A DNA stretch of 64,000 bases, from positions 15,658,640-15,722,639 of the forward strand of contig NC_058342.1 of the NCBI RefSeq assembly GCF_905475395.1, read 5' to 3'. The position numbers and the translations under genes were made by a program. Shown one piece after another: positions 43,330 through 63,699 of this stretch; position 1 is the stretch's first letter, and every line of letters starts with the position of its first letter. The DNA comes from Chrysoperla carnea (Eukaryota; Arthropoda; Insecta; Neuroptera; Chrysopidae). The notes under the pieces are model-generated. The model was not told the origin of the DNA and ran no database searches. It saw only the letters and a program-made list of their open reading frames with translations.

Positions 43330-45350
43330 GATAGGGATGGCTTAATTTAAATAAATCCACAGACCTTGATTTTATAAACTTAAGGTAGTTTGTTACCCAA
43401 ATTACTTCAAGTCAAATCGGCAATCATTTTTGACTTGTTTTTTACAACTAACGATACAAAAAAATGTATAATAAATTTAAAAAACACAATCCTTTATTGA
43501 TCAAATTTAATACGAATTAACAACAATTAAAATTCGTAAAAACATTGAGTTGACTAAAATTAACAGTCAAATTCAATGATCAGCTGGTGTTTAAACTCAT
43601 AAACATAACCTCAAAATTTCCTTTTTTTACAAAACGCAACGGAATACAGTGAAACCTGGTTAAGTGAGACATCAAGAGACCTGCAAATTTGTCTCACAAG
43701 CAAATTTGTTTGCTTCGTCCCACTTACAGAGGTAAAAAAAAAAAGTGTTGCGATTTTAGCATGAATTCCAGCTATGGAGGTTTCTCACTTATCCAGGCCC
43801 CACTTATCCAAGTTCCACTGTATATAAATCATTAATTTTTATTAATATTTGTTGTTATTTAATTATGATACCGTTTAGGAAGTATACGGCAAATGATTTA
43901 AAAATTTTTCTAATGTACGTAAAGAGACTCCGTGATTTGGGTTTCACACTATCTTAATTTCAATTGAAATTTAAATTATGAATATACAGAATGTTTGATT
44001 TACTTCTGGGTATATGAATATCACGAGTATGATAGACTACATGTGTTAAGCAATGCATCTGAATAAGAAATATTATAGATGTTATTTGAACTTGCAAAAG
44101 TGATTTGTATCGTGTCTTATCTGTTTTAGTACACCTATTCAACTAAGAAACTCCCACTCTCCAAACTTCTTACAACTATCTCAACGCATATCGAAGCTTT
44201 AACACATGCATATAATACCTCTCACTTTGATGCATTGCGTAATGCATGTATTCTATCATACTATCATACGTGATATTTCTATACCTAGATCTAAATCGAA
44301 AATTCTGTATATTCATTTTCATTACAATAACATAAATATTAACGTGTAAATGATACTTTGTTTTTATGTTAAAATGGAATGACGATATGAAGCAATTTTG
44401 TATGAAGTACTGATTAATTATATTTTATCAAGTACAATTAACAGACTTATTTATTTCACCCAGAGCTTAGCAATTAACAATGAGAGATCAATGACCTGGG
44501 CCCCGCCAAGATTACATTCAGTGAGGTGAGCATTTCATAGGACAGCGAATGGAGAGTTTTGCCTACCAATTCTAACATCTCGATCTGATTGAACTGAAAC
44601 TTGAACAGTAAGTAGAAAATACTACAAGAAACGGTGTTTATGCAGGACCATGGTTTGCTTTTGCTCAGGGGGTTGGATAAATTTATGTTGAAAATGTCAT
44701 CGGGAATCGATAGAAGCATATTTTGAAAATTCAATACTTTCCGAGCTATTGAAATTCGTCATTTTTCGTTTAAAAAATTACATTTTTCATTAGTATTTCT
44801 CGAGTAACTTGACAAATTGACTGAAACTATTAAAATATTTAACGTAGGATTGCCACCTGCTCGGGCCTTGTCCGGCCGTGACGGGTTTAGAAAATTTGGC
44901 CGGGCGGCCAGGTCGAAAAAGCGAAATTTAGCATTATGATTGCTGAATCGCCACCACGATGGATTTAACCTAAGCAAGTAAAGTAGCAGATACTAAATCA
45001 GTAAATTCATGATTTTAGTGTTTACAGGATTTTTCAGCTTATTTTGTTGGTATCGCGATAAGAAGTCAGTTATAAAACTTTTTAATTCGTTCTATTTAAG
45101 ACACGTCCTTGCAGAATTTTTATGTTTGTTCGTTTTGTTCGAGTCATGCTTGTGTCAAATTTTTATGTCTGTACCTTGTGATAAATGTTGATAGATACTT
45201 AAGGATTAATGCCAAAACAAACTGACAGATAGTTTTCGGGCAAAATGTGTAAATTTTTAACATATTTATATTACTTCATAATTATATTTTAACGTATAAC
45301 GTAACGTATAAATTTAGAATATTTTCAATACCTGTATACATACTATATAA
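43330..45350. other. Intergenic DNA with one pogo MITE
   Basis: Apart from the pogo MITE (43647-43820) I see no gene. Open frames at 43960-44142, 44474-44734 and 44759-44977 lack family motifs. The GC-richer patch 44850-44910 (GGCCGGGCGGCCAGG) resembles a mobile-element end but is not assigned. Confidence 0.4.
43647..43820. mobile_element. pogo-derived MITE, 174 bp
   Basis: Ends CAGTGAAACCTGGTTAAGTG and CTTATCCAAGTTCCACTG match those of the pogo copy at 5998-7117, with TA on both sides. No transposase sequence remains. Confidence 0.9.
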
Positions 45351-45356
45351 TGTTTT

Positions 45357-45560
45357 TAACCTAATTTGCGCCCTCACGGATAAACAGTGATGTTTACGAA
45401 AAACTTGTAACTCCGAAAATTTGAGATCAGCGACCCCAAAAACTTCCTTATACACCATTAAAAGTGTTAATTTGCAAAAACATGGTCTTTTTCATTTTGA
45501 GAGTCTATTCAGACCCCGAAACGGGGGGGGGGGGTTGATAAAAGAGTTTATTAATAAAAA
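45357..45560. repeat. Family A fragment plus single arm of a foldback element
   Basis: 45357-45410 (TTTGCGCCCTCACGGATAAA) is a minus-strand family A fragment. 45420-45560 (GAGATCAGCGACCCC, TTCATTTTGAGAGTCTATTC, AATAAAAATATCTTA) matches the right arm of the foldback at 13930-15008. The run of G (45523-45533) is unusual here. Confidence 0.6.
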
Positions 45561-45962
45561 TATCTTATTTAATCTGATTTAATTTACGATTTGGAACTCC
45601 TTAATACAAAAGGAGTAAGAATACAAAAATTCTAAGTTCGTTTATTGTTCTAAATGTATATTCATCTACATTCTTATTTAACAACGATAGCTCGGGTCGG
45701 AGAACTGCCCCGAACAACCAACGCGATTTTGCGAGTTGTACAAAACAAGAACTTGAAACTAAAGAACTAAAAAAGGTCTTTAATGATAGCTTTTAATACG
45801 GAGGAGCGAAATCGTGTAGGCTCTCCCGACTCCCGACACCAACATAAATTCTTCAGAGTTCAGTAAAAAATGTATTGTTTGGTTATTTTTTTCATATTCT
45901 GGTAAATTCGGCAATTCTGAGCAGCTTTTATTTTAAATTTCTTGAAACATATTTATTTAACA

Positions 45963-46484
45963 ACTAGCTTGATACCCGCCCACTTCCCTGGGCTTAAAAG
46001 TAAAAACCACCGCTTTATAGCCCGCACCTCTATTGAGCTCAGTTATCTCCCTTCCATAACACTTGAAAAGATTGTTTTACGCAGCTAAAAGGTATGCACA
46101 GTTTTCAATTTTTTTAATTGTAAAATAGTCATAATTCATTGATTTTATCAGAATAGATAGCCATGAATTGTTTGACATTTACTATTTTAAATTTTTACAG
46201 AATTCTTTAATTATGGTTCAAAATGATAATCATACATCTGCTCCATCTATAATCATCATTTTAAACCATAAAGATTTCTGTAAAAATTTAAAATAGTAAA
46301 TGTCAAATTTAATTTTTTTTAAAAATATATCTTTATAAATTATAGCTCATGTGTTATACTGATGTATGAGCTGCATTAATGTACAGTTTCATTAAAAACC
46401 ATTGGCTAATTTTAGCGTGAAAGCGAAACAAACAAACAAAAAAACAAACTTCTTTACTTTCATATTTATAATATATAGGGATTA
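45963..46484 (+). mobile_element. RTE/SINE-like retroposon with nested 145 bp MITE
   Basis: Starts AACTAGCTTGATACCCGCCC and ends GCGAAACAAACAAAC ... TTTATAATATATAGGGATTA, the signature of a widespread insect RTE-type non-autonomous retroposon. A palindromic MITE (46165-46312, with GACATTTACTATTTTAAATT and its inverse) interrupts it. Confidence 0.65.
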
Positions 46485-47274
46485 ACTATGGAAAAACTGA
46501 ACACACAAAACATCAAAAATATCGAACAGTATCATAATTCGGTTTGCATAATTAAATTAAGTTCACTCTCTCCCGATTTTCCGGAACTTTGAGGTAGTTT
46601 TTTGTGATACTGTATACTATTAAACTCCAAGTACGGTTCTCCTACAGAATTCTGGGATTAATTTCTAATATGCAACTACACACTTATTTATTTTCATAAA
46701 AATGTAGTAGATCTTTGGTCCCTAGAACAATCCCTATAAGTTTTGTAGCCATTTTGAGTTTGAGTTTTTTGGTCGTGGTTTTATCTGTATGATAGGAGTA
46801 TGGTACACACTGTAAATATGTTTTAAATCGAAAATTAGATGTAAAATAATTAAATGCTACTTCAAATCAAATATTATTTTGAGCAAAGATTTTTTAATTT
46901 ACTATTAGATTGTAGATTTCTATTTAAAAATAAAAAGTTGACCTTCATGGACCCTAAATATTACTCAAATTTTAATGTGTATAGTAGTAATTATATTGCA
47001 GCTGTCACCGCACTGTTCGTGTATTTTTAACTGACTTAAAAAAATATAGGAGGTAGTAACAGGATCGGATTAAGCTTTTCATGAGCTCCCGGTGACATAC
47101 AAATGTAAAATCTAATATTTAGAGGAACACAAAATTATAAAAATTGTTCAACAAAAAATGAAATTTGAATGACAACTACATTGGGGGGGAGTAAGAAAAG
47201 TTGAATTCGAAAATATATCCGTTGAAAATACTTATCGCTTATTTATAAAAAAATTTTACATGATGTAACTACCA
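46485..47274. other. Intergenic DNA, nothing recognised
   Basis: No coding, RNA or clear repeat features were seen. Confidence 0.4.
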
Positions 47275-47972
47275 TAGAATATTATGTATAGAGAACGCTA
47301 TGGTCCAAAATTTGCGATATCATGAATGAGACAGAAGACTGCCAGTGAGTCCCTCTATGCCCTTGTCATAATCATATGTACATAATACATATATACTTAT
47401 TACATATATGTATTATTCATTACCTATATTATTTTTAACTAGCTGATTCCCGCCCGCTTCGCTGGACATACTAACCATTTGAATGAGGAATTTATACTTC
47501 TTTTATTAACGAAATGTTTAATTTCGATTTGATATTTATTGTAAACTTTTCAAATTTTAAATAGGAAAATATAGTGCCAGTCAGTGATTACACAGATTTC
47601 CACATCACCCATGAAGTACTGTGTATTGGAATGCATTTCCTTTTTTTTATTGTGGCGGAATCCCCAGTAGGCCTTCACCTCAAAAAAATTGCCACCATAA
47701 AACTAAGGACAAATTTAGAAATTTTTTTTTTAAAGAAGATCCATTAGGACGAAAGAGGTAAGTATGCGAAATTTGAAGTTAATCGAACCGATAGTTTCGG
47801 AGATTTCGTGATGAGTCAGTCAGTAGTAAATCCTTTATATATGTATATAGATAATTATAATATGTATTAGACAAGAGCACAGGGAACTTACTATCAGTCT
47901 GCTTTCTCGCTTCGCATATCGCATCCACTTACAGGCTAGCGTTCTCTATCTTCATATCTCTATGATTAGAAA
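47275..47972. mobile_element. Second copy of the inverted-repeat element of 2064-2591, with retroposon inserted
   Basis: The left arm starts CATAGAATATTATGTATAGA and has the CCAAAATTTGCGATAT module; the right arm, inverse, has the GCTAGCCTGTAAGTGGATGC module. The arms are in the opposite left/right order to the first copy. A retroposon (47437-47862) sits inside. Confidence 0.7.
47437..47862 (+). mobile_element. RTE/SINE-like retroposon
   Basis: Begins AACTAGCTGATTCCCGCCCG-CTTCGCTGG and ends GAGTCAGTCAGTAGTAAATC then TTTATATATGTATATAGAT, the typical ends of a common insect RTE-related non-autonomous element. No open frame. Confidence 0.7.
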
Positions 47973-49226
47973 ATCAGTATGTAGATTAGGTTAGAGTCGA
48001 GAATGTGTCTTTTGGGGGTACCAACTTCACAGTCCCTGCCCTGGAATTTCGAAATATTATTTTTTTTCGCGGTTTTGATTTTGAACATCTGTTTAACCTC
48101 TAAAAATTGAGTTAGAGGATTGAAAATCAGTTCACAGTTTGGGTTTGTGGTAAGGATGTGACTTTTGGAGGGGTCAAATTAACAGCCCCCATCCCTTAAC
48201 GCTCTTTTATGGTGATATTGCATGTTTAGAAATTGAAAAAAACACAAATCCCATTTCAATAAAGAAAAAAAAAAGAAAGATTTTCAATAAGAAATATAAG
48301 GATAGTTTATTTTTTTGAAGTTAGTTCTATTTTTTTTTTAATTTATTTATTTAATTTAGGATCATTTAAAAAAATTATCACAAAATAATTATGAAATTGT
48401 TCTTTGGGCATGGTTGTTAGCATACCCATTGGATTCTGTTACGATAATTTACATGTGGGCGCCACTAAACTTCCATGCATAAACTTTATCTTTTTTTTTA
48501 TACTTGTTAAAAGCAACTCAAATTTTATCTCAATTAATTTATTACAAATAATTTTTTCATAAGTTAACCATATTTTATTTGATACATAAAAGTTTGCGAA
48601 ATATTAAAAAAAAAATTTGCAACTCAAATTTAGTGGAATTGCCAAGGTTATTTTATTAACTTCGTTAAAGGACTTCGGACACAATAAATTAATTTTTGGT
48701 TTCGGAAAATTTTTTTTGAATACTATGGATTAAGGTAGTTTTGATCATGCTGATCAAAAGTTCTTATGGAGTCGATCCTCTAAAACCCTCCCCTTCCAAG
48801 CTACGACCTTTCGAATATTATGCCTACCATAACCTTTATGCATAACCTTTGAAGGGTCGTAGCTCGGAAGGGAATGGTTTTTGAAGATTGAGTTCATAAA
48901 AACTTTGTTTATTCGAATTGCCCTAAATATTAATATTGCCCTCAAATTATTGGCTACAATATCCCTGCTCGCACTGAGCACTTTTTAAATGTCAGCGGAT
49001 TTTCGAATCATTATATATTATCACATATTTGGCCACAATGAACTCGCAGTTACCTACCACCACCTACAAAAATTTTACTATTTTGTCATATTTTCCCCGA
49101 AAATAAAAACTTATGCACTGTATAGATGGTCAACGGGAAGAGGCGGAGTTGTGTTATAAATTTGTTGTATATTCCCAAGACAATTAATTTATGGTATTTT
49201 GGGGACATATATTTTTAAGTTTTAAA
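47973..49226. other. Intergenic DNA with a small palindrome
   Basis: An inverted repeat at ~48768-48895 (CTTCCAAGCTACGACCTTTC and inverse) is the only structure seen. The minus-strand frame 48754-48981 lies over it and is not a gene. Confidence 0.45.
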
Positions 49227-49527
49227 ATGTATCTAATTTTAGTCCCAAGTTTGTAACGCTTACAAATATTAATGCTATTAAAAAAATTTTGGTATAGGTG
49301 TTCATAAAATCACCTAAGTTCATTTCCGTTTGTCTGTCATCAGGTTAACTCAAAAACGAAAAGAGATATCAAGCTGTTTATAAGTATTGACTAAGTTAAT
49401 TGTTGAAATACCATGTACAGACAATGGTAATGACGGAATTTTGTTCAAAGCATCAAAAAATTTTATGCGTTACAAACTTAGGACTAAACTTAGTATACCT
49501 TGATATATTTCATATACATAGTATAAA
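49227..49527. repeat. Chimeric, palindrome-like family A copy
   Basis: Plus-strand 5' part (49227-49377), then a minus-strand terminus (TAAGTTAATTGTTGAAATACCATG region, 49384-49425), then a minus-strand 5' part (to 49527). A second example, with 23866-24145, of head-to-head fusion in this family. Confidence 0.65.
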
Positions 49528-49929
49528 AATATCTAATGAGGGGGAAAATGACGTTCGTGATGGAGGTATGATGCTCACGAGTTTATTAAATGAATAGAAT
49601 TGTTTTATCGTTTATTGTAGCTTCATTCATTTAAAATTAGGAAGGGAGATCGGGGCCACTTGACTACACCTGTCTATTGACAGACTGCGTTTACTATGCA
49701 AGGTGTCTTGCATAGTTGCATGCTGCTATAATAACATCTTGCATGCATGTTTATTACTCGTACACCGATATTGAAGAAATAAATACTATTATTGTTGACA
49801 ACAGTAACGTCTTTTTTTTTTAAAATCTCGTAATCTTTGTTGTCTATTTAAAATATGCTTTTGTTCTAAACTCGTTTATAAGTAACGTTAGTATCTGATT
49901 TACACCAAAAAACTATTATTAAAAAAACC

Positions 49930-50280
49930 AAAACCCAATTTACATTATTTTTTTGCATTTTCAAAAACTAAGTCAAAACTCCGAAAACAACATAGCGTCT
50001 TGAATAACATCACGATTTAGCATACAATCATTTTTGTGTATGAAAGTTTAAGCAGTTTTTATCAAATAACCTGCTTCGTTCTATTAAAATGTAAACTTTC
50101 AATACTTTGTGATTGCTGTTTGCTGTCACGTGACTGAATATCTAATTTTACTAAAATTAATTTATAAAAATAATAATAATCCTTAGCTTTTATGAAAAAT
50201 AATTTTGTGTTTTGTTATCTACATGTCATAATTAATTATTAAAACTTTTATCCAACCGATTTATTCTTAGTGGACAAAAG
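49930..50280. repeat. Dispersed repeat shared in inverse with 62660-62930
   Basis: Markers CCAACCGATTTATTCTTAGT, AACCTGCTTCGTTCTATTAA and TCTTGAATAACATCACGA occur here and inverted near 62680-62870. No coding sequence; class unknown. It is directly followed by a family A fragment (50288-50405). Confidence 0.65.
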
Positions 50281-50399
50281 CCTTTTGACAAGTGAATATA
50301 CTCTGTATATATGTAACATTATTAAGGTATACTAAATTTAGGCCCAAGTTTTTAACGCTACAAAATATTGATGCTACGAACAACATTTTGATATAGGTG

Positions 50400-50575
50400 T
50401 TCAGAAACTTGGATGGGAAACTATCGAAACCTTTCAAGGTCAAAACAGGAAAACAGGCGTGAAGCAGGGATGCATTCTATGACCAACCTTATTCTTGCTT
50501 GTGTTGCACAATGAAATAAAGAAAATGCCACGAAACAGGAAACCTAGTATTCAATGGGGGCTCAGAGATGGCACT
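50400..50575 (+). mobile_element. Non-LTR reverse-transcriptase fragment
   Basis: The plus strand reads NRKTGVKQGCIL, one stop where Ser is expected, PTLFLLVLHNEIKKMPRNRK and PSIQWGLRDGT. KTGVKQGCxLSPxLF is a conserved reverse-transcriptase block. Only ~55 residues remain, within a repeat cluster. Confidence 0.8.
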
Positions 50576-51406
50576 ATCGTAGCTCCTAAACGGATGAACC
50601 GATTTTGATTTTTTTTTTTTAATAATTTGATCGAGATTATTCTTAACTATGTTTCAAGTACGATTTTAGGGATCCATAGCCGAAACAACTAGAAAAGAGG
50701 TGGTGAGCTAATTTTTGTCTCGGGAGTTTCTTTAAATTTTTTATTTGTGTGATATATTAGCTTAGTTTAAGTGTTATATTAGCTTAGACTTAGTATCATA
50801 TGAAAACGAACCTATACTTCCCGAAATATAATAATTCTCCAAAAATACCAGGTATTAAAATGGTCATATGATACATTTTTGGACAAATATAAAATTACTA
50901 AATAAAAATAGATTCGCCTTTTTGGATTTTGTCGTAGACGGTGATAGATCATTTAACAATGTGTCCTCTTCCCCATTGAATTAGCATGCCTATCATATTC
51001 TACCATTTAATTAAAAAGTCAGAGCGAGTACACGATTTTTATATTTTTGTGGCGTACTTCACGCAATATTTACCTTAAAAGGGAAATCATTAAAGACTTT
51101 GTATTTTGTAAAGATCTACTCAACGATAATAATTGTGTCAGACTTGAAGAAACAAGCAGGAACTCTAGAGAATGATTGGATCTTGCATCTTTTTTGCAGA
51201 GATAATTGAACATAAGATAATATAGTCACATTATATAATTATAATGACATCGGAAGACGAACCGGTTATAGCGACGAAAATGAAAAGTTTCGAACTAATT
51301 TCTATAAACTTTATATAAACTTTCAATGTATCGACTATAACAACATCCCTTATAACGGATATAGTGACCATTACTCGTTGGCATTATTAGCAAACATAGT
51401 TGAAAT

Positions 51407-51893
51407 AAGTGAAAACAAACAATTGACTGAGTTACGCAAAGTAATAAGAGTATCTATCTTTTCACATACATAATATGTGTAACATATAAATTTAAAATAT
51501 ATAGAATAGCTGTACACATACTAGGTGATATTTCTAACCTAATTTGCGTTCTTACGGGTAAACATTGATGTTTATGAAAAAAAGCTGCAAACAAAAGTTA
51601 TTTATTTTATTTTATAAGGAAATTTTTTTACATTTAAACTTGTGTTCATCTCTAACGGTTTACAAGTTATTCGTCTTTAATCCGCTATACTTATAAATTT
51701 CAGATATCTCTTTACTCTTGATATCTCTTTTCGTTTTTGAGTTATCGTGTGAACTGACAGACAGACAACCGGATATTGAGTCTTTAGATGATTCTATGAA
51801 CACCTATACCAAAATTTTGTTTGTAGCATCAATATTTTTAAGCGTTACAAACTTGGGACTAAACTTAGTAATACCTTGATATATTTATAATTT
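51407..51893 (-). repeat. Helentron-like family A copy, minus strand
   Basis: Starts AAGTGAAAACAAACAATTGA (the inverse of the 3' terminus) and runs to TTACAAACTTGGGACTAAAC and ACCTTGATATATTT. Divergent but nearly full length. Confidence 0.8.
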
Positions 51894-51929
51894 CATTAAC
51901 AGGAAATAATACATATATTTTAGATTTAT

Positions 51930-52645
51930 AATTGTATGCAGAACTTCTTTCCTGAATAAGCTGAGAAAATAAAGAAGAAAATGCTCTTTACCAAATTTGA
52001 ATATGAAGTCTTATTTACGAGATAATTAACTAATTCTTTTATTAATAAATTATTAAAAAATATATTTATCAAAATAAAATTCATCTAATAAAACACTTCT
52101 TAAACAGGGGATGTGTTTTATCATAGTGTGAAGGAGTGACCTAAATGCAAAATAATTACAAAAAACCCTATTTGGCTTCTTATATTATTATAAAAACTAA
52201 CCCATCAAAACCAAGTTTCATTACACTCCTTTTCTTTGTAAATTAAGTTTTATACGGAACCAATCGTGCTCATATCACATACCTTAAGCATGTAGTTGAT
52301 CGAAACGGACTGTGTACTCACGGACAAATCACACTATGTACATTGTGTTGAAGTTGTAAGTTAATGTAAGTTAATACGAATTATAAGATTTTGTCTTAGA
52401 GTTTTGTTTTTTGTAGTATTTTTTGCATTTAGGTCACTCCTTCACACTATGATAAAACACATCGTCTGTTAAAGTAGTATTTTATTGGATTAATTTATTT
52501 TGATGAAAGTATTTTTAATAATTGATTAAAATAAGAGTAGGTTAATTATTTCGTAAATTAGTCCTCGGATTCAAATTTGGTAAAGAACTTTTTCTTCTTT
52601 TTTTTCAGTTTATTCAGGTTGCGGAAGTTCTGCAGATAATTATAG
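51930..52645. repeat. ~710 bp foldback element
   Basis: The arms (~230 bp or more) share GCAGAACTTCTTTCCTGAAT, GTGTGAAGGAGTGACCTAAA and ATGTGTTTTATCATAGTGTG with their inverses on the right (TTTAGGTCACTCCTTCACAC, GGAAGTTCTGCAG). The loop is ~280 bp. No coding sequence. Confidence 0.8.
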
Positions 52646-53599
52646 AACACCCTATATACATGGTATAAAAAACTGAAAATATCCTTCAAACAAAACAAAA
52701 TAAAAATGCTATTTTTAACATTATAAACTATATTTTGAGCCTTGTTAACTTTATTTTGGGCCCTATTAACTCATATATAGATTATAGCGACCAATTTTGA
52801 TTGGAATTAGTCAGCAATAACGACCAACATTTGCCTGTATACAAATACATTCACTTTAATATAAAAATGAACATATCGCTTAAAACGAGTAACGACCAAA
52901 ATTTTTGGTCTCTTTAATGTCGTCATAGCCGATTTTCAACTGTGTAGCGAAATCGTGGTAATAGTTTTGCTATGAAATGTTAGAAACGGCGAGCGTGCAC
53001 TTCTGGAATAGCAAGTTTTTAAAATGGGAAGCCCCATGTAATAATTAAGCTATTTTCCACTTTGAATCCCATATTAGCAAGTTTTGATATCAGTGAAATT
53101 ATTATTAATTAGTAAAAAAAAAATAAAACCTCTCAAATTTTCAAAAGAAAATTGAAATATACATGTTTAAATCTGAAATAAAATTTAAAATTCGTAAATA
53201 GAATTTTTATCAAACTTACGATATAATCATGAAAACTTTATTATTGTTGTGTATTTGTATTTAAATATTAGCGGTAAATGAAATAGTAGTTAGAAAAAAT
53301 AATTGTGGACAAAAATGGCGCTGTAATTGAATTGAAAATTCGGGATATCGATTATAATGGATACTGATAAGACGTACGTTCTGAATGACTGCGGTTCGGC
53401 TAAATACGCCCTTGCTTGAACGTATGTCGTTTTATAACAGCACACCATTTACGACGTACATAAACGAACATATTAAACGTACGATTAGAGTACAACAAAC
53501 AATACATATTATAAATAACATAAAGTGAGAGAGATATATTATATTTTATACCGCACCCTGCTCAAATAAATCGAAGTAAAATTCTCAAATATAACGAGA

Positions 53600-54260
53600 A
53601 TTGTGAAAGCCGCCATTTTGGAAGGTATAGACGACTTGTAACTTGACGTGTCTAAGATTAAAAAGTGTATGAAACTTTGTGATATTTAATTTTAATGGAT
53701 TTTATGTGAATAATTGTGTTGAGTTTTCATTAAATAATTAGTGTTTTATTTGAAACTAATGGTGTCGATTAAACTAAATGAATTAGTGTATCAAAAGTGT
53801 TTTTTCACTCAATTGTGATTTATACCTTATATTACGGACTTGTAGGGTTGGGCTGTACAACGGCATAGCTTATAGCGACCGGTCTGTTGAAATCAGACCG
53901 TCTGAAGGTTATTGAAGGTTTGTTTTTATTTTAATTTTAGTTTTATCTAATTTTTCATTAATTTTAAGATATTTTATTAAGGGGTCAGTGTTCGAATTAT
54001 AAATTTGTGATCACAATTCATGCAAGTCTCACACTTATCGGACTTGTCAAAAAACTGTTTCATGGTGTCATATCAATGCTTATTCATTTAAAATCAACTC
54101 GAATTTTATTTCGAAAAAAATTAATTCAGTGCAGAGTGTGTTTCTAATTTTTTTATTTTTGGGTGGGGATTTTTTTTTTAAATTTTTTTGGTAAAATAAT
54201 TCAATTTATTTTAGGAGGGTGGTCCAAGGATTGGCTGAGTAACTAGATAGCCATTGCATT
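53600..54260 (+). promoter_or_regulatory. Gbeta 5' region: probable promoter, leader exon and 5' UTR
   Basis: A housekeeping-type stretch (GCCGCCATTTTGGAAGG at ~53610) precedes a probable non-coding exon ending AAG|GTTTGT at 53917. A second leader exon starts after TTATTTTAG at 54215 and runs into the ATG at 54261. A 7 bp stem (CGGTCTG / CAGACCG, loop TTGAAAT) lies at ~53880-53900 in the leader. The transcription start is inferred, not proven. Confidence 0.45.
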
Positions 54261-62578
<8,318 letters not shown>

Positions 62579-62932
62579 ATTATTTATATATACATTATGG
62601 TATATAAGGTAAGTTATCCTGTTTTTTTTTTTTTGGCCCTAAAAATACAAGACATTATAGTACAATAGGTTTTTGCCCACTAAGAATAAATCGGTTGGAT
62701 AAAACTTTCTTATGATTAATCATTATATGCAGATAATGAAACACAAAATTATTTTTTATAACGAAAAAGGATTATTATTATTTTAGTAGAACGAAGCAGG
62801 TTAGTTGATTACAACATGCACAAAAATGCTTGTATGCAAAGTCGTGATGTCATTCAAGACATCATGACACTCATACATAGTTTTTGAAGTAAATTTGAAT
62901 TGATTTTTGAAAATGCAAATAGTGTTTTTTTA
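62579..62932 (+). other. Gbeta 3' flank
   Basis: The stop is followed by a short AT-rich stretch with a possible donor (ATAAG|GTAAGT at ~62608), so a 3' UTR intron is possible. From ~62660 the sequence is the inverted partner of the repeat at 49930-50280. Confidence 0.4.
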
Positions 62933-63654
62933 TACCATGTATATGAAATATATACAAGGTATATTAAGTTTAGTCCCAAGTTTGTAACGCTTGTAAATAA
63001 TGATGCTAATTTTGGTACAAGTGTTCACAAAATCACCTAAATAGTCCGTTTTCGGTTGTCTGTCAGTCTGTGTGTCAACACGATAACTTGAAAACGAAAA
63101 ATGATATCAAGTTGAAATTTTAAAGCGTGCTTAGGAGGTAAAAAGTAAGATTGAGTTCGTAAATGAGCAACATAGATCAATAGGCCTTTTCATCATGTTG
63201 TAAGCGCAAGTGCAGGGTTTATTTTTTCGTACTGACAGCAATAAGTACGACTAAGATAGAAAATATTTGTTATTCATTTTATCACATTGGTTATAAATCA
63301 TTTAGTACGAAACAAAAGTGAATCGTGATTTTAAAATGAAAAGCCCTATTGGGTCAGCTTGTAAACCGTTAGAGATAGAACAAAAGTTTAAAAGCAAGAA
63401 ATATTCCTTATAAAAAAATTAACAACTTTTGTTTGAAACATTTTTTCGTAAACATCACTGTTTACCCACGGGGGTCCAAACTTTTTTAGTATGTATTATA
63501 TGGGAATATCAGTTACATGTGTGTGGCTATATGAGAGTGGATGATATCTTTCAATATTTAGATGACGTAAAAAAACAAACGATTGGGTCATCAACACTGT
63601 CTATACATGATATTACAACAATTAACTCAGTCAATTGCTTGTTTCCACTTGATA
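62933..63654 (+). repeat. Helentron-like family A copy with nested MITE
   Basis: Begins TATACCATGTATATGAAATA and ends ACAATTAACTCAGTCAATTG-CTTGTTTCCACTTG. Removing 63182-63347 and one AT restores the family consensus (GATCAATTGGGTC), which dates the MITE as the later insertion. This is the longest copy and defines both ends. Confidence 0.85.
63182..63347. mobile_element. ~166 bp MITE inside a family A copy
   Basis: The ends are inverted (AGGCCTTTTCAT / AGGGCTTTTCAT, second read as inverse) with a two-base duplication (AT, or TA if the ends are set one base in). A related right end occurs near 3800-3822. Confidence 0.75.
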
Positions 63655-63699
63655 ATATTTTTTTTGATGTAAATCAGATACTAATGTGACAATTAAAGT

